From assembly GCA_031216915.1 (NCBI GenBank), contig CM062296.1, positions 454,026,287 to 454,090,286 on the forward strand: a stretch of DNA of 64,000 nt, read 5' to 3'. Shown one piece after another: positions 1 through 11,179 of the stretch. The stretch comes from Pictodentalium vernedei (taxonomy: Eukaryota > Mollusca > Scaphopoda > Dentaliida > Dentaliidae). The notes under the pieces are model-generated. The model made no database searches. It had not been told where the DNA came from and worked only from the letters and a program-made list of their open reading frames with translations. The translations under genes were made by a program, and so were the position numbers. The stretch's first letter is position 1, and every line of letters starts with the position of its first letter.

Positions 1-536
1 AAATGTGTGTGGATCGTACCGGATATTTTGAGATTTTTCAGGAGATGTATTTGAAAGATTTCACACTTCGAGAGCCGTTAAAAAGCGTCGGTAAAACATG
101 CAGGTGAAGTATATTTATCGGCTTTGGTCGTAACGACCAAAGCTGGTAAATAGACCTCGCCTGTATGCGTTACCAGACGTTAACAGCAATTATTCTGTCT
201 GTGGATTATCTTGTCTGGGGTGGATTTGGTACTTGTATGTCTGTAAGATTACGATCTATTTCAGTTAACCGATTTTTTAACAGTATACATTTTAGCGTTT
301 GCTGCCACTTACTGCAAAAAAATGATCCGAAAGCCATCGAAACTGAGCCAGTACATAGTGGGCGAAAATACGGGGGACGCTATGGATCCGCCCCTTGTTT
401 CACCAGTCATTCGTTGTGTTCAAATATATGCATACAAAAAAACATGGCCCGGCAAAAAAATGAGGGTGCATGGGGGAGGGGTAACTGAAGCCCAAGCCCC
501 CCCCCCCCCCCACCCCCCTCTTGTTCACCGCCCCTG
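1..536 (+). mobile_element. hAT-like non-autonomous element G, copy 1 (5' end outside window)
   Basis: The stretch matches 46152-46772 over most of its length: the same hairpin TTTATCGGCTTTGGTCG followed by its complement (about 112-150), the same ATGATCCGAAA region, and the same C-rich stretch before the right end. It ends CGCCCCTG, the inverse of the CAGGGGCG start seen in copy 2. Reading frames here are spurious, since they cross the hairpin and a poly-C tract. hAT assignment rests only on the CAGGG-type terminus; no transposase is present. Confidence 0.65.
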
Positions 537-1459
537 TGATCTACGTGACATGGTTCTGTTCGAAAAGTGCATACAGATATTTCGCCTGCACGGAGAGTGT
601 CTCTCTCGGTACAGAGTACAGCAGTTTCAAATCAACATCAGATAGGAAGGTACACCGTCAGTACAATATGAATCCAAAGAGTGACGCTGCCGGCAAGACA
701 AAGAAGTGTGCCACCATGCACCCTCCAGTCCCTCGTTTGAGCTAAGATGTGGATGAAAAGTGAAAAACTAATATCAGTTGAGCAAACTGAAATAAACAGC
801 ACAATTTGATAAATTGCATGTTAAACAGGTCTGGAAGCCAGAGGTAATTTTATTGGCCAACACATTTCCTTCATTAATCCTATACTGCTAATTTAATATA
901 TGATAGTCTAATATGATACGAACGGTTCAAATGGAAGGTTCTTGTGATCTAATAATCATTCATTTGATTGTTTACAATTAACAAAAGTGAACTGATCAAG
1001 TTTCTCAATGATCTGATCAACCGTTCTCGCGTCATGTATTAGCTTAACGTTGAGTCTCAAAAGAATTATCAGCGGGCAACAACTGAAAATTTACCGACCA
1101 TTCAAGTACATTCTACACAAATTATTGTAGGTAATTTTGATAAATCCACAGTAAACTCTCACCAAAATATGACTAATGCACCCAAATGCGGTGGCGTTAT
1201 GTTAAGCAAGTGTTAATGAATAAGTTTACGTTTTTTATTCAGCACCTTGAAAAGCTGTTTTCTGAAAGTGACGATTTTTTTTTACTTTTTGAATTTCAAT
1301 TTATATCCCTCAAAATAAATTTTTAAATCGATTTTCACTTTGTTTATTATATTTCAGAACCATCGACAGAAAATATAACAACCTAAATCTTACAATAAGG
1401 TATGGAATTGGACACCAGGATTAAGTATCAACAAGATTCAATTACGAGAGTCCAAAAGA
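537..1459. other. intergenic stretch, no feature recognised
   Basis: AT-rich sequence with no supported coding region, RNA gene or clear repeat. Open frames are short and look random. Confidence 0.5.
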
Positions 1460-2010
1460 ATGTAGGAAAGAATGGCACAGGAAAAAATGGCACAGGAAAA
1501 AATGGCACACTTTTTTCACACCCTAGGAAAAAATGGGACGGGGGGGGGGAGGAAAAATGGCACACTTCCAAAATCAAATGGAAAAATGGCACAATTGGTA
1601 GGAAAAAATGGTACAAGCCATTTAACTCTTAACCTGCTGAGTATTGTCTTTGATTTTTTTTTATAAAATTCAGCCATGGCTGCTGTCTAGCAGCCATGGC
1701 TGAATTTGATAAAAAATTCAAACAAATGAAGCCCAGAAAGCATTTATGAAATGATTCATCAAATGCACATGGATATATTTTGTTGACCCAAGGCTGAGAT
1801 CTGTCTTTTTTGTTGACAAGTGTATTTCTGGCCTGACAAGAATATCTGCCAGCAGCATACAAAGTGCCCTTTTTTCCAAAGCTAACTGGGAAAGTGTGCC
1901 ATTTTTTCCGCCCCCTTCAAAAAACAGCATTTTTGGTGTGCCATTTTTTCCTAGGGTGTCAAAAAAGTGTGCCATTTGTATCTGTGCCATTTTTTTCTGC
2001 GCCATTTTTC
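1460..2010. repeat. long inverted repeat with arms built of an iterated AAAAAATGGCACA motif
   Basis: The left arm (about 1463-1615) carries at least five spaced copies of AAAAAATGGCACA; the right arm (about 1862-2010) carries the complement TGTGCCATTTTTT at least four times, including matching CACCCTAGG / CCTAGGGTG spacers. The centre holds a smaller palindrome, CAGCCATGGCTG twice around 1673-1700. This is a foldback-like non-autonomous transposon or an inverted minisatellite. Overlapping frames on both strands are translations of the repeat. No target-site duplication was identified. Confidence 0.6.
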
Positions 2011-3252
2011 AGGGCACCGCCCAGAATGATTTTTTATATAACAATACCCAGGCTAAAGAAGTAAAGTTTATTCAAAGGGTATTTAAAAAATAAGAAACTG
2101 ATCTATTTGACAACACTACCCTGTTTTTGAGATAAGTAAAATGGAAAGTTTATAAAAAAAAATCGTTGTGTTTCGTATCTTCATTCGAGATATTTATTTT
2201 TATTTTTTTCAAAAGAATAAAAAATAATAACAGCGAAATTAGTTGACAATTAAAAAAATGTTGATGAAATATCGAAAATTTCTTTTTTTCTTCTCTGTTT
2301 TTCACAAAGGTTGATTTTGTAAATGCATTTAATTATTGAATTTCCATTTTACAAATGTCAAAATTAAATCATAGAAACCCGCTTTTCGCGCGTAGCAACA
2401 ATGCATATTTTCCCAACAAGGTAGGGACACATTTACATTTTAAGTTGTGCTGAAGGAGGGAAAAGAGAAAAGAAAAAATATTTATCGAAGAACCGTTGTC
2501 TTCTTCGGAACACTTGGAGTATCGTAGCCTTAAGTTATCAACATACCTCCCATGATGTCCAAATTTGACCCTTTCAACGCCGAATGGGATTTCAACATTC
2601 AATATGGATTATAGCGACTTCGTAAATCGATTTTTAATCTGTAGGGAGGTGGGGGTTAGTGATAATTTAATCCAACCGCCCCATGGGGCAGTTGGATTAA
2701 ATCATTACTGATTCCCTTAACTATCATTTGTCCATTGTGTTTTGTTGAACAACCTCCCAATTTTCCTGTACGCAAGTCTTGATGAGTGCTGCTTGATGTG
2801 TGGTTTAAATATTTCTTTCTCCTCCTCACCCATTTCAAGGTGCATGAAAACTAATTATTCGCTTTGTTTTCATCTTTCATTTACCCTTTTTCATTTATTT
2901 TTGCGTATTTTAATTGAATTTTTGGTGGAAATTGGATTGTTGTGTAAGAGAGCTGTATTTTGTGTACTTCCATTCATTTTTGCTATGTTCAGATTTTATT
3001 TTTATGAAACGACTGTGTTTTGTAGCTGAATGTGACAATGTTTTGAGAGTTTGTTAAGAAGTGCCTCCATTGCGTAAATTACGAGCCGCGAGAGGAAAAA
3101 TTCAAAGTTCTTTTTCCATTTTGGCGACCGTTTTTACCCAATTTTGTAACTTGTGAGGTTTTTACGCGCATCTGAGACACTCTTTGAGTTCTCTATTCAC
3201 ATGACATGCAGAATATTCGATCGACCTTTGATTTTTAGAAATGTGAGTGAAC
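2011..3252. other. AT-rich stretch with one short palindrome
   Basis: No coding region is supported. The only structure seen is a palindrome at 2658-2709 (TAATCCAACCGCCCC and its complement). A related ATTTAATCC / GGATTAAAT motif recurs at 37920-37960. Confidence 0.45.
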
Positions 3253-3505
3253 TTAAACCTTTACCTAACCTGAAAAGCAGACGACACTTGTAAAAATAAT
3301 TCTTGAATAACTAATTTTTTTCATTTTTTGTCTCAAAAACATAGGTTATGACCCCTCGTTGGAACGAGCTCGACGAGCTCGTTCCAACGAGGGGTCATAA
3401 CCTATGTTTTTGAGGCAAAAAAATGAAAAAAATAATGAAAATTAATTGGCGATTTTTGAGAATAGCGCTGGCCGGTTTTGTCCGTTACGTTAGGTAAAGG
3501 GTTAA
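3253..3505 (+). mobile_element. TTAA-1 MITE (piggyBac-like), forward copy
   Basis: Bounded by TTAA on both sides, with slightly altered left end AACCTTTACCTAACC and right end TTAGGTAAAGGG. The inner arms (GTCTCAAAAACATAGGTTAT and beyond) are near-perfect inverted repeats meeting at GAGCTCGACGAGCTC. The outer arms differ: one carries AGCAGACGACAC, the other TGGCCGGTTTTG. TTAA target duplication plus CCCT-type ends is the pattern of piggyBac derivatives (Kolobok also uses TTAA). It has no coding capacity. Confidence 0.85.
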
Positions 3506-3600
3506 AAGAGCATTGCTTCTACGCCATAATAAACCCATAATCCAGGATTCTTAAAATTCTGTAAGTTCAAATTGATATATTTGGTTCACTCTCTTTTTTG

Positions 3601-3610
3601 TAACGATAAT

Positions 3611-3665
<55 letters not shown>

Positions 3666-4000
3666 TGTATTAAGGTTTAACGACACTTTAGACGCCCATA
3701 GAGGAATCTGGAGTGCCCGAAGAGAACCAACCACCCAGCAGCGGCAACGTACTAACTCCGCGCAGACAGGGTTAGCATTGCGTGAAGGGAAGCGCACCAC
3801 CCACGTGCAGTACGCCTTAGAAAACAGCGCCACCGTGCTCCCACGTGGGCAATCGGGATTAACGGTCACAAATATGCGACCTTAAACACAAATAAATAAA
3901 TAAATTGGGATTAAGTTGCTTGCCCAAGCAGACAACGTATTTACCGCTGGAGCTTTTGGTTTGAAATTCAATGCTCTGATCACTAAGCCACCACGCCCTA
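3601..4000 (-). mobile_element. tRNA-headed SINE with (AATA)n tail, minus strand
   Basis: On the minus strand the element begins GGGCGTGGTGGCTTAGTG (A-box-like, tRNA-derived head). It continues through a TTGGGCAAGCAACTTAATCC block, ACGTGGGAGCACGGTGGCG, GCTAACCCTG, GTTAGTACGTTG and GTGTCGTTAAACC, and ends in a long (AATA)n tail read here as (TTTA)n at about 3610-3665. The B box is damaged. A short extra AATAAATAAATA lies inside at about 3890, so this copy may be a dimer-like or rearranged product. Confidence 0.75.
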
Positions 4001-4494
4001 CAAAGTTGATAGACTACCAGTTAAAACTCATATATTTTCATTTCCATGTACGGTGAACATTGCAAATATATCTTTATGTCTCTCATTAACTACACGTATA
4101 TATTTTCACAGTCCAGTCCGTATCTGAATTAAAAAATTAAAAAAAGCTTCGTTTTTTTTCGTATAGAATGCGAAATTCAGTTGTCAGTGGTTCAGGTAGG
4201 AGACTTAAGCTAATTAGAAAAAATGTAAACAAACTGAAATTGTATTGTGAAAAAGAGGAATGTATCAAAACTACCCATTATGCGTCTTAATTTGTGATAT
4301 ACTGCACCAATAAGGCGTGGGGTCATTTTAGTTCTTGGAATGTACATGAAAATGGTCTTTCAGACCATTTTCAGGTAAATTCAAAAAATTAAAAATTAGT
4401 AATAAAAAATCTTAAAAGAGAATGAAATCAGTTTTTACAAAACTGAAAATCTCGTCCCTGTTTCTGTTTTGTCGCGCGTGCCCTTTCTAAAGTG
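4001..4494. other. no feature recognised
   Basis: AT-rich sequence. A small perfect hairpin (GAAAATGGTCTTTCAGACCATTTTC, split as two arms around 4350-4373) is the only visible structure. Confidence 0.4.
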
Positions 4495-4744
4495 TACAGT
4501 ACAGTGCCTGTGGAGTGGTCGTAATCCACGCATGGGCAGTGATGCCCACGCAAACGTCTACCAGGTAATAAAAATCATCTATCAGCAAAATTTAATTAAT
4601 GAAGCACTGGGTTGTACCTGGTGCTTCATTAAGTGAATTTTTGAAGATTGTTCCTATAATTAGTGTTTGGAATCTAATATTATTGTGTCCGTGGAAATAT
4701 TGACCACCCGTGGAAAGTGACCAGTCTACGGCGGCCATACTGTA
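4495..4744 (+). mobile_element. TA-1 MITE (Tc1/mariner-like), copy 1
   Basis: Begins TACAGTACAGTG and ends ATACTGTA, with a central palindrome around AATGAAGCACTGGG / CCTGGTGCTTCATT (about 4600-4632). Blocks GTGGTCGTAATCCACGC and CCACCCGTGGAAAGTG are shared with copies at 21413 and 22775. The related TA-2 family shows a TA target duplication by empty-site comparison, so the same is inferred here. Confidence 0.75.
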
Positions 4745-5995
4745 TGTCACCAGTCAGAATTAAATAGCGGATAACCATAAAACAATTTAGGTCCAAGTTT
4801 GCCTTCAAAGATATCTTCAACACATGGTATCATTTATGAGAAAGTGTTCCAAAAAATAATATGAAGGGTTGGAACTATCTTTGTGGTGAGGGGCATAGAT
4901 GCATGCATATTTCGTATTTATCTTCCAGGTTGTTTCCGGAAACACTGTGCTATGATTGCAGTCTTTTCAAATCTAGTTTTTTTTCTTCCAACGACAATGT
5001 AACAAGCTATCATTTTTCTTAAGGATCTATCTGGAAATTCCGCATAAGAGAGCGAGAAGGGAACGCTAACAATAAAAATGGTTGAAGTTTGTGTACCGAA
5101 TATTTTGGTTACTGGTGAAAAGTTCAGAACCCCAGTGTTGATCCATTCAATCCTACATTCGTACATTACTGCTTAAAGAAAAACATAAAATTGGAAATGA
5201 AAATTTTTGAAAGGTTGATTCCAAAGCAACAGGGCTATAGGATCAACTTATTACAAATGCGCGTTAATGAGGATTAACATTTTTACAATTTCTTCCCTAG
5301 TGCTGTAAGATTTGATTATTATCGAGCCTCCCGAAAATGCGAAATAGACTCTTCCATTCCGCTGCATATAGTACTGTATAAGAGAACATGCTAAAGCAAC
5401 TCGGAGGTGGAAGGGGTTCAACAAGCTAATATCAGGGAGCCGCAGTATACTCGCACAATTACTACAGAGTCAACTTTTTTTTTAAATTTTATTTTTAAAG
5501 AGTTCTCGGAAATAAATTTTTTTAAATGTTGCAATTTTTATTCCCGGTAATACATGATATTATACTGAAGCGAGCCATATTTTCCCAAATGCCGACCTTA
5601 TAAAATAATTAGAATGTTTTTGAAGTTTTGTTTTTTATTCTTTTCATTCTAAGAGATGAATCCACCGTTTGGGTTTTCGAAAAAGGCCGACTGTTTTTAC
5701 GGACAAAATTCAAATTTCCGGAAACGCCATCTCATACTCGCGTTTGCATCGTTATATTTTAAAGCTCGATAAATACGCCGAAGATTCCAAAACAGAATAC
5801 GATTTTCACTAATTTTGAGATATGTAATCAAAAAAGGGAAAAACGAAATTCAATTTGCAAAGACATCATGTAGAGTGCCTATCTCCAAATGTGCGTTTCC
5901 TTGTGTGTAACCAACAAGGTTTTATAGGGAATAGAAAAAAAGTGTTCGGCCATTGACGTCATATAATAAAAAATTGCTTTTAAAAAAATTTAATT
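4745..5995. other. no feature recognised
   Basis: I see no supported gene or repeat. A minus-strand frame of 82 codons at 4918-5166 resembles nothing I know and has no splice context I can defend. If the MRF intron is long, this lies inside or beyond it. Confidence 0.4.
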
Positions 5996-6362
5996 AAATT
6001 TTTACCACACGTTACTGGAGGATGACACTTACAAAATTATTCTTGGATTACTAAATATGTTTATATTTTGCCTAAAAATATAGCTTACGACTCCTCATTG
6101 GGACGAGCTCGTTCCAAGGGAGGTGATATGATTTGTTTTTGAGGCGTAAGTTAGAACACACTCAAAAGTCAATTGGGTTAAACTTAACCCAAATCAACTG
6201 GGTTGAGTGAATATGAACCCATTTGGGTTCATATTCACTCAACCCAGTTGATTTGGGTTTATTTTGAACTCAACTTCTTTTAAAGTGTAAGAAAATTTAA
6301 ATTGTGATTTCAGGGAATACTGGTGGCGGATATGACCGTTACCTTAAAGTAAGGGGTAAATT
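5996..6362 (+). mobile_element. diverged TTAA-1 relic with a nested palindromic insertion
   Basis: The left part (GATGACACTTACAAAATTATTCTTGG, then ATATAGCTTACGACTCCTCATTGGGACGAGCTCGTTCC) and right part (GTGGCGGATATGACCGTTACC, then AAGTAAGGGGTAAA) align to TTAA-1 at perhaps 70-75% by eye. A separate inverted-repeat element (about 6150-6290) lies inside. It contains a nearly perfect 74-bp palindrome at 6186-6259 built from AACCCAAATCAACTGGG and ATATGAACCCA. The palindrome is far better preserved than its host, so it inserted later or is under gene conversion. Confidence 0.6.
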
Positions 6363-6872
6363 ATTTGTCACTTTATTTCACGAAACGAAAAGTAAATTAA
6401 CTGACCGACATTGAACTAAAGCACCCATCTGAACATGACAAACAGCTTGTCAAGTACGTGAAGCAAGCGGAATGGTTTTTGGTCGCCGAAGGTGCGCAGG
6501 GACGATTCGGGGGTTGTTAACCCCCTTGCGATCCCTTAACAGTACGTCGACCTTATGGGTCTTGATTTTATAACGACGGATAGTAGCCGAATTCATTCCC
6601 GAGTAGTTAAATTAATATTTACACTCTATCACCCGTGTGGCTGCAGACTGCAAATACTAACTCATTCATCGTCAAATTCATTGATCTACCATCAAATATT
6701 ATAATCAATACACCCGCAGAGTTTTAATAATAAATGGTCAAACCCACCCCGCTCATTTTAAATGTGGAGTTTTTCAATGCAGGTCACTGAATGTGAACGG
6801 AAATACCAATCCTTAAATCAAGGCTGAAAAGTTAAAGACTTTTACAAATTATTACAATTTTTAATATCTTAC
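6363..6872 (-). other. putative start of MRF intron 1
   Basis: Directly follows the splice donor of the myogenic factor exon. I found no second exon here or anywhere in 1-6860 by eye; vertebrate MRF genes have a short exon 2, but its sequence is poorly conserved in invertebrates. A segment at about 6480-6545 (GTGCGCAGGGACG followed by TTCGGGGG) resembles 28445-28475, suggesting a shared small repeat. Confidence 0.4.
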
Positions 6873-6877
6873 CATGT
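6866..6877 (-). other. 5' splice donor of MRF exon 1
   Basis: On the minus strand the coding sequence reads TACATG|GTAAGATA. GTAAGA is a near-consensus donor. Reading through gives only Val-Arg-Tyr and a stop, so the open frame ends a few codons into the intron. The position, just after a Ser/Asn-rich SSNSDYM stretch, matches the exon 1 end of vertebrate MyoD-family genes, which follows SNCSDGM. Confidence 0.85.
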
Positions 6878-7712
6878 AATCGGAATTGCTACTCGTGGAC
6901 CCGGTCTCACCACAGCTTTCCTCAGTCCGGTTCACTCGATTGCCGTGTAACAGTTCTTCCAAACTTTCAATATACTCAATAGCGTTTCTAAGAATTTCAA
7001 CTTTTGGAAGTCTCTGATTTGGATTTGGGCATGTTCGCCTTTTCAGTGTTTCGAAAGCTTCATTCACTTTTCTTAGCCTCCTTCTCTCCCTCATTGTCGC
7101 TGCTTTCCTTCTATCGATTGTAACAGTCTTCTTCTTACACGCTTTACAGGCCCAAAGCAGACACCTGCGATTTGGTCCGTGATAACCAGGTGCCAGGACA
7201 TGTGGCACATGTTCGTCGTCATCGTCCGAATCATCACTCAAATCCTTCTTAACGTCTATATCCTCTCCGTTTGGGGAAGCGCACATATCGGAGTCGTTCA
7301 TTGAATCGTCCACAGAGTCAGCTTTCTTAGGACTGTCACAGCTTACATTATCTCCCTTGCTTTCCTTCTCCTCGACTTTTTCTTGCTTTTTGCTTGGATT
7401 AACTTTTTCTTTATCAATTGATGATGAGTTCTTTGAAGGAAAATCTGTGGGATGCATGCCATAAAAGTTGTGATGTGGACTCGTTATGTTGTTCTGATAA
7501 CCCGCGTACAATTCCTGATACTGCCGTTCATATGGTCTGTGATAACCCCCAGAAGGAGGGAAATAAAAGTTTTGGCTCCCAGCGGGATGTGAATACGAAA
7601 TGTCCGTAATCTGTCTTACATCTGACATGTCTACACCAGGAAAAGAATTGCTGTTAAAGTTTTGGGCGGTATGGTCATATCTGCAACTTCGATAATCTGC
7701 CATCATCATCAT
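6873..7712 (-). CDS. myogenic regulatory factor (MyoD/Myf5 family bHLH), exon 1
   Basis: This nuclear bHLH transcription factor binds E-boxes (CANNTG) as a heterodimer with E proteins and drives muscle gene expression. The exon encodes 280 residues. Residues 1-100 are Tyr/Asn/Ser-rich and 100-150 Lys/Glu/Ser-rich; an acidic run ([10 protein letters not shown]) lies at about 159-168. Next come the Cys/His-type motif [15 protein letters not shown] (about 182-196, with the Trp that in MyoD contacts Pbx/Meis), the basic region [12 protein letters not shown] (201-212), helix 1 with [12 protein letters not shown], the loop PNPNQRLP, and helix 2 [19 protein letters not shown] to about 255. The Ala-Thr pair of the basic region and the Lys at its junction with helix 1, the family's myogenic code, are both present. 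Four ATGs open the frame; the fourth has A at -3 and G at +4. The C-terminal part must lie in further exons. Other bHLH families lack the CLLWACK motif, so the family call is firm; the orthology class within MRFs is not. Confidence 0.95.
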
Positions 7713-8300
7713 CTTGTAGATTCAAGTGTTTTCAAGGTTTACCGCTGTTATCTCCAGTTGAAATCACTCACACGCCAAATTTTAGATAACACCTTCCTTA
7801 CCTGGGAAACCGACTCAAAATAAATGCAATTACATTCGTTTATTTACTAGAACATGGTTCCAAACTCTGAAACGCGATAGTAAAAATCTCAACACAGATG
7901 TTAATGGGTTCTTTTCGCTAATTGGCTTCGAGAGATGACAAGGGAATCCTTTTTACGTCGACACCTATTATCCACAGAGAACACACTCAGTATGGAGGAA
8001 ACATCATCAAACGTACACGTTTAGTTGAAATTTTGGTGTATTTGCAATATATGCACCACAAAAACTGTCAAATACTAGGAAATACGTCGTTACCGATGAC
8101 GTATACGATTTCCCAGCCAATGACTATAATTGCTCTCAAAGATATCAATCTGGAGAGTTGCAGATCGTCCCATATTTCATAATCACGCCCCTATTTCCAA
8201 AAAGTGGAACCGAGTTTTATATGATTGACATTTAATGGACCTCTTTCACTAAAGTGATGCCACATGGGATCGAGTACGGTAACGTAAATCTGGAATATAT
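7713..8300 (-). promoter_or_regulatory. 5' flank and possible promoter of the MRF gene
   Basis: On the minus strand a TATAAAA sits at 8215-8221, roughly 500 bp before the start codon. E-boxes are found at 7755-7760 (CAGTTG) and about 8262 (CACATG). An imperfect CArG-like CCATATTTCA lies at about 8171. MRF promoters in other animals commonly carry E-box, MEF2 and SRF sites, so the combination is plausible, but such short motifs occur by chance. The transcription start is not known, and the reading frame on the plus strand at 7922-8182 is not credible as a gene. Confidence 0.3.
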
Positions 8301-10307
8301 TTACATCGAGAGAACTTGATAATTTTTGTGATTATTTCACAAATAAAAGTTCTTGAAGATACGATGTGTAATTCTCGTATTGCGTTTCGCTCTCTGTTTT
8401 CATTTCTTTCAAAAACGTCTGCGTACAATTTCACATCTATAAGTTGCAAACATCTGTTCGGAAATTTTATTTCGAATTTTTTTATCCTTTTAGATGGAAG
8501 CAAAATAATGAAAAATATACTGACATTGAACGAGATGGATGTTCAAAGTGCACTTGGAAAAGTTACCCCCCAATAATTTTAATAAAAATAAAAAAAATTA
8601 AAATTAAATTAATTGACAATGCACCTGCCTCGTTTTAGTACTGACAGAAAAGAATAACATGTGCGCAGATATAAAAAAAAACAATGACATCAATTTGTGA
8701 AAGATTTACTGAGTTTGAACCAAACTGAATCGGAGTTGGGGAACTTGTTGAAACTTTGTTCAAAATCTGACTCATGATCACCTTCATGAAGGAAATCCGT
8801 GTTTATCCCAGTTTTTTCCTCAGAAAATTGTATGTAAAAGCTTTAGCTACCATTTCGAAGGTTCTGGCGATAATCTGGGTGCAGTAAAAAATACGGCGGG
8901 ATTAGGCCCCCAAGCCATTTTGGTAAAATTGCATGCGGTCGTCCGGTTGTATATTTTTGTAATTATTTCTTTGTTATCAAAAGTTCAGGTTCTTGGTTAG
9001 TTTTATGTTTAGGCCTCACAATCTACAGAATAGCATGGGTGGGGGTGTATTTCATCCCTTGAGTGCAATTGGAGAAATACACCACCATCCATGCTAAAGC
9101 ATTGCAAAGCCTTGTTGCACTCAACGGACAAATTTATCACTTTTATTAACTTGGATAAAATATCAGACATAAACCATTTAATACTTATTTTTTAAGTTTG
9201 CATTTGTTATAACAAGAGATCATACGGCAGCCAAAAGGACTACACAGGAGGACCTGAGAAACATATTGTTAACTTTTGTAGGCCTTGCTATCGCCTAATT
9301 ATTTTTGGTTCCGGATTATATTTTAATTCAATTATAGAGAGCATGGTCCACCGACGTCGATAGCTGTGTATTGAGGTGATGTGGGACCAAAATATTTTCG
9401 ACAGACATTATGGATGCGCTGCACAGCCACATATCACTATAACTGGCACTCGGCGGCGCATTGCATCGACAGTATGGTCTTGATCCCTTTATTGGACAAG
9501 GTTGGATCGGTAATATCGGTAACCGATAATGGACAATGTCTGAAAAAATGGATGTAAAACATATGCAATCTCATTTTTATTTCTTACAACAGACAGTGAA
9601 CACTGTCCAATTTGAAAATTAATTTAATAAAGACTACAAGCCTAAAATTCCCCCACAAACCATTGGTGCGTGTGTGTTTTTTGGAGGAAAGTCGTTGTCC
9701 ACCTATATTTACGCCCATGGTAGAGCGTATTCTCTGCTCGATATTGTGGGCTGCTGGTATATATGGGGTTATGGTGAACATTAATCCATTGCTTTGGAAT
9801 TTCATTCCATTGCAGTTGGTTGTTATAGGGAACATTAACCCAATTTGCGATTTCGAATTAAACATCTTCAAACTTATTTTTTTAAATATGCTCTGTGTCC
9901 CTTATGGACCTTGTAATAAGGAACAGTCATTAAAGTAATTAAAAAAATACTATACTGATATTTTGCTTGACTTCATTGTACCGGGGCATTGTTTAATATT
10001 ATTATATTACATACTTTTTAAATAACCACATTTCTATTGGCTGGATCTTATGCACGTGACTGGGTCTCAAAAATTCATGTACACCGGTTTTCCAGTGAAT
10101 ATTAACTTTCTAAATATAGCTTTTGGAAATCTCCTCTCTAGTTCTATTTCAACCGACTTAATTTCTGTAACATTGTTTATTTTCATGTTATTCTGCAGAT
10201 GATAACTATTTTATTGATAAATAAAAGTATTTCTGGTTGATATAATTGAACTTTTAATTGACAAATAGTAGACTGGGATTTTTTGGAGAATGGTGTACAC
10301 AATAAAA
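8301..10307. other. upstream intergenic region with one palindromic repeat
   Basis: No coding sequence is supported. A palindrome at about 9030-9095 (AGCATGGGTGGGGGTGTATTTC and complement) is the core of a small inverted-repeat element. The plus-strand frame at 9612-9938 overlaps a region with repeated GAACATTAA blocks and does not resemble a known protein. Confidence 0.45.
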
Positions 10308-10447
10308 CAGTTATGGACTTTTGTGGTGGTAAATATGAAGTGATATGAACCTAAAAAACTTATATTGACCTCGGCTAACGCCTCGGTCAATATACGCTGT
10401 TTAGGTTCACATCACATCATATTCACCACCACAAAAGTCCATAATTG
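10308..10447. repeat. 140-bp palindrome
   Basis: Arms beginning CAGTTATGGACTTTTGTGGTGG and ending CCACCACAAAAGTCCATAATTG pair almost throughout. The turn lies at ATTGACCTCGGCTAACGCCTCGGTCAAT. Likely the core of a MITE; flanks give no clear target duplication. Confidence 0.65.
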
Positions 10448-11179
10448 TATAATAATAACCAAGTAATTTTTTTTAATCTACAACCATATGCACGTTGATT
10501 ATAAAAATTAGGGCCATGAAGAATCTAGAATCGAACCAGCCAGGATTTCGAATCGAATCCAATCCAATCTTGAAACGAATCTAATAACTTTTGAAGTTGT
10601 AGATATCGTATCTTCTTACAAACGTGGAATTTTGCAAATATCTCTACTCAAGTATTGTATTCCATGGCCTCTCTCGTTTGGGCAAGTCAAGCAAAGAAGA
10701 GACTTTTGCGGGTAATCTACATTTGCCGACATACGATTGCAACTTTTCTCCCACTGGGCCGAACCAAGATAGTCTTGGAAATTTGTGCCACCCAACCCAC
10801 ATTCGTTTAGCTTCAGCCTCCTCTAAATTTCATTTTATTATCTCAGATAATTTCAAAATTGATTTTCTTCCAAGCAGGAATATGATAAGTCATAATTTCA
10901 TCAAGCTTGCTGGCTGATGACTGGATGTGTGTGGTAGCCTAAGGCTGCATGTTGAGAATATTAAGTGGACTACCCCATGTTGCGAAGTGAGCCCACAGGG
11001 GTAAATCGAGCTCACCAGCTCGAGGTAAGAGCTATGGCTCATAAAAGTGGTATGGGGATTTATTTGGCAACTCAGTGGACTCAAGGTTTATTAACAAAAT
11101 TTGAACATACAAGAAATTACATGGAATTGTATTAACTGGCGACCAGAGTACAGGCGAACTCTGTGGGTATACGCCAGAT
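10448..11179. other. no feature recognised
   Basis: Unremarkable sequence. A cluster of AATCGAATC-type repeats (10530-10585) recurs near 23410-23470, 24280-24360 and 50150-50450, and may be a minor dispersed repeat. Confidence 0.35.

Noticed and set aside
1402..2093. Several overlapping frames with KWHR- and PFF-type repeats on both strands
   Set aside because: They are translations of the AAAAAATGGCACA inverted repeat.
4918..5166. Candidate MRF exon 2 or host exon on the minus strand
   Set aside because: No similarity to MRF C-terminal sequence and no convincing splice sites.
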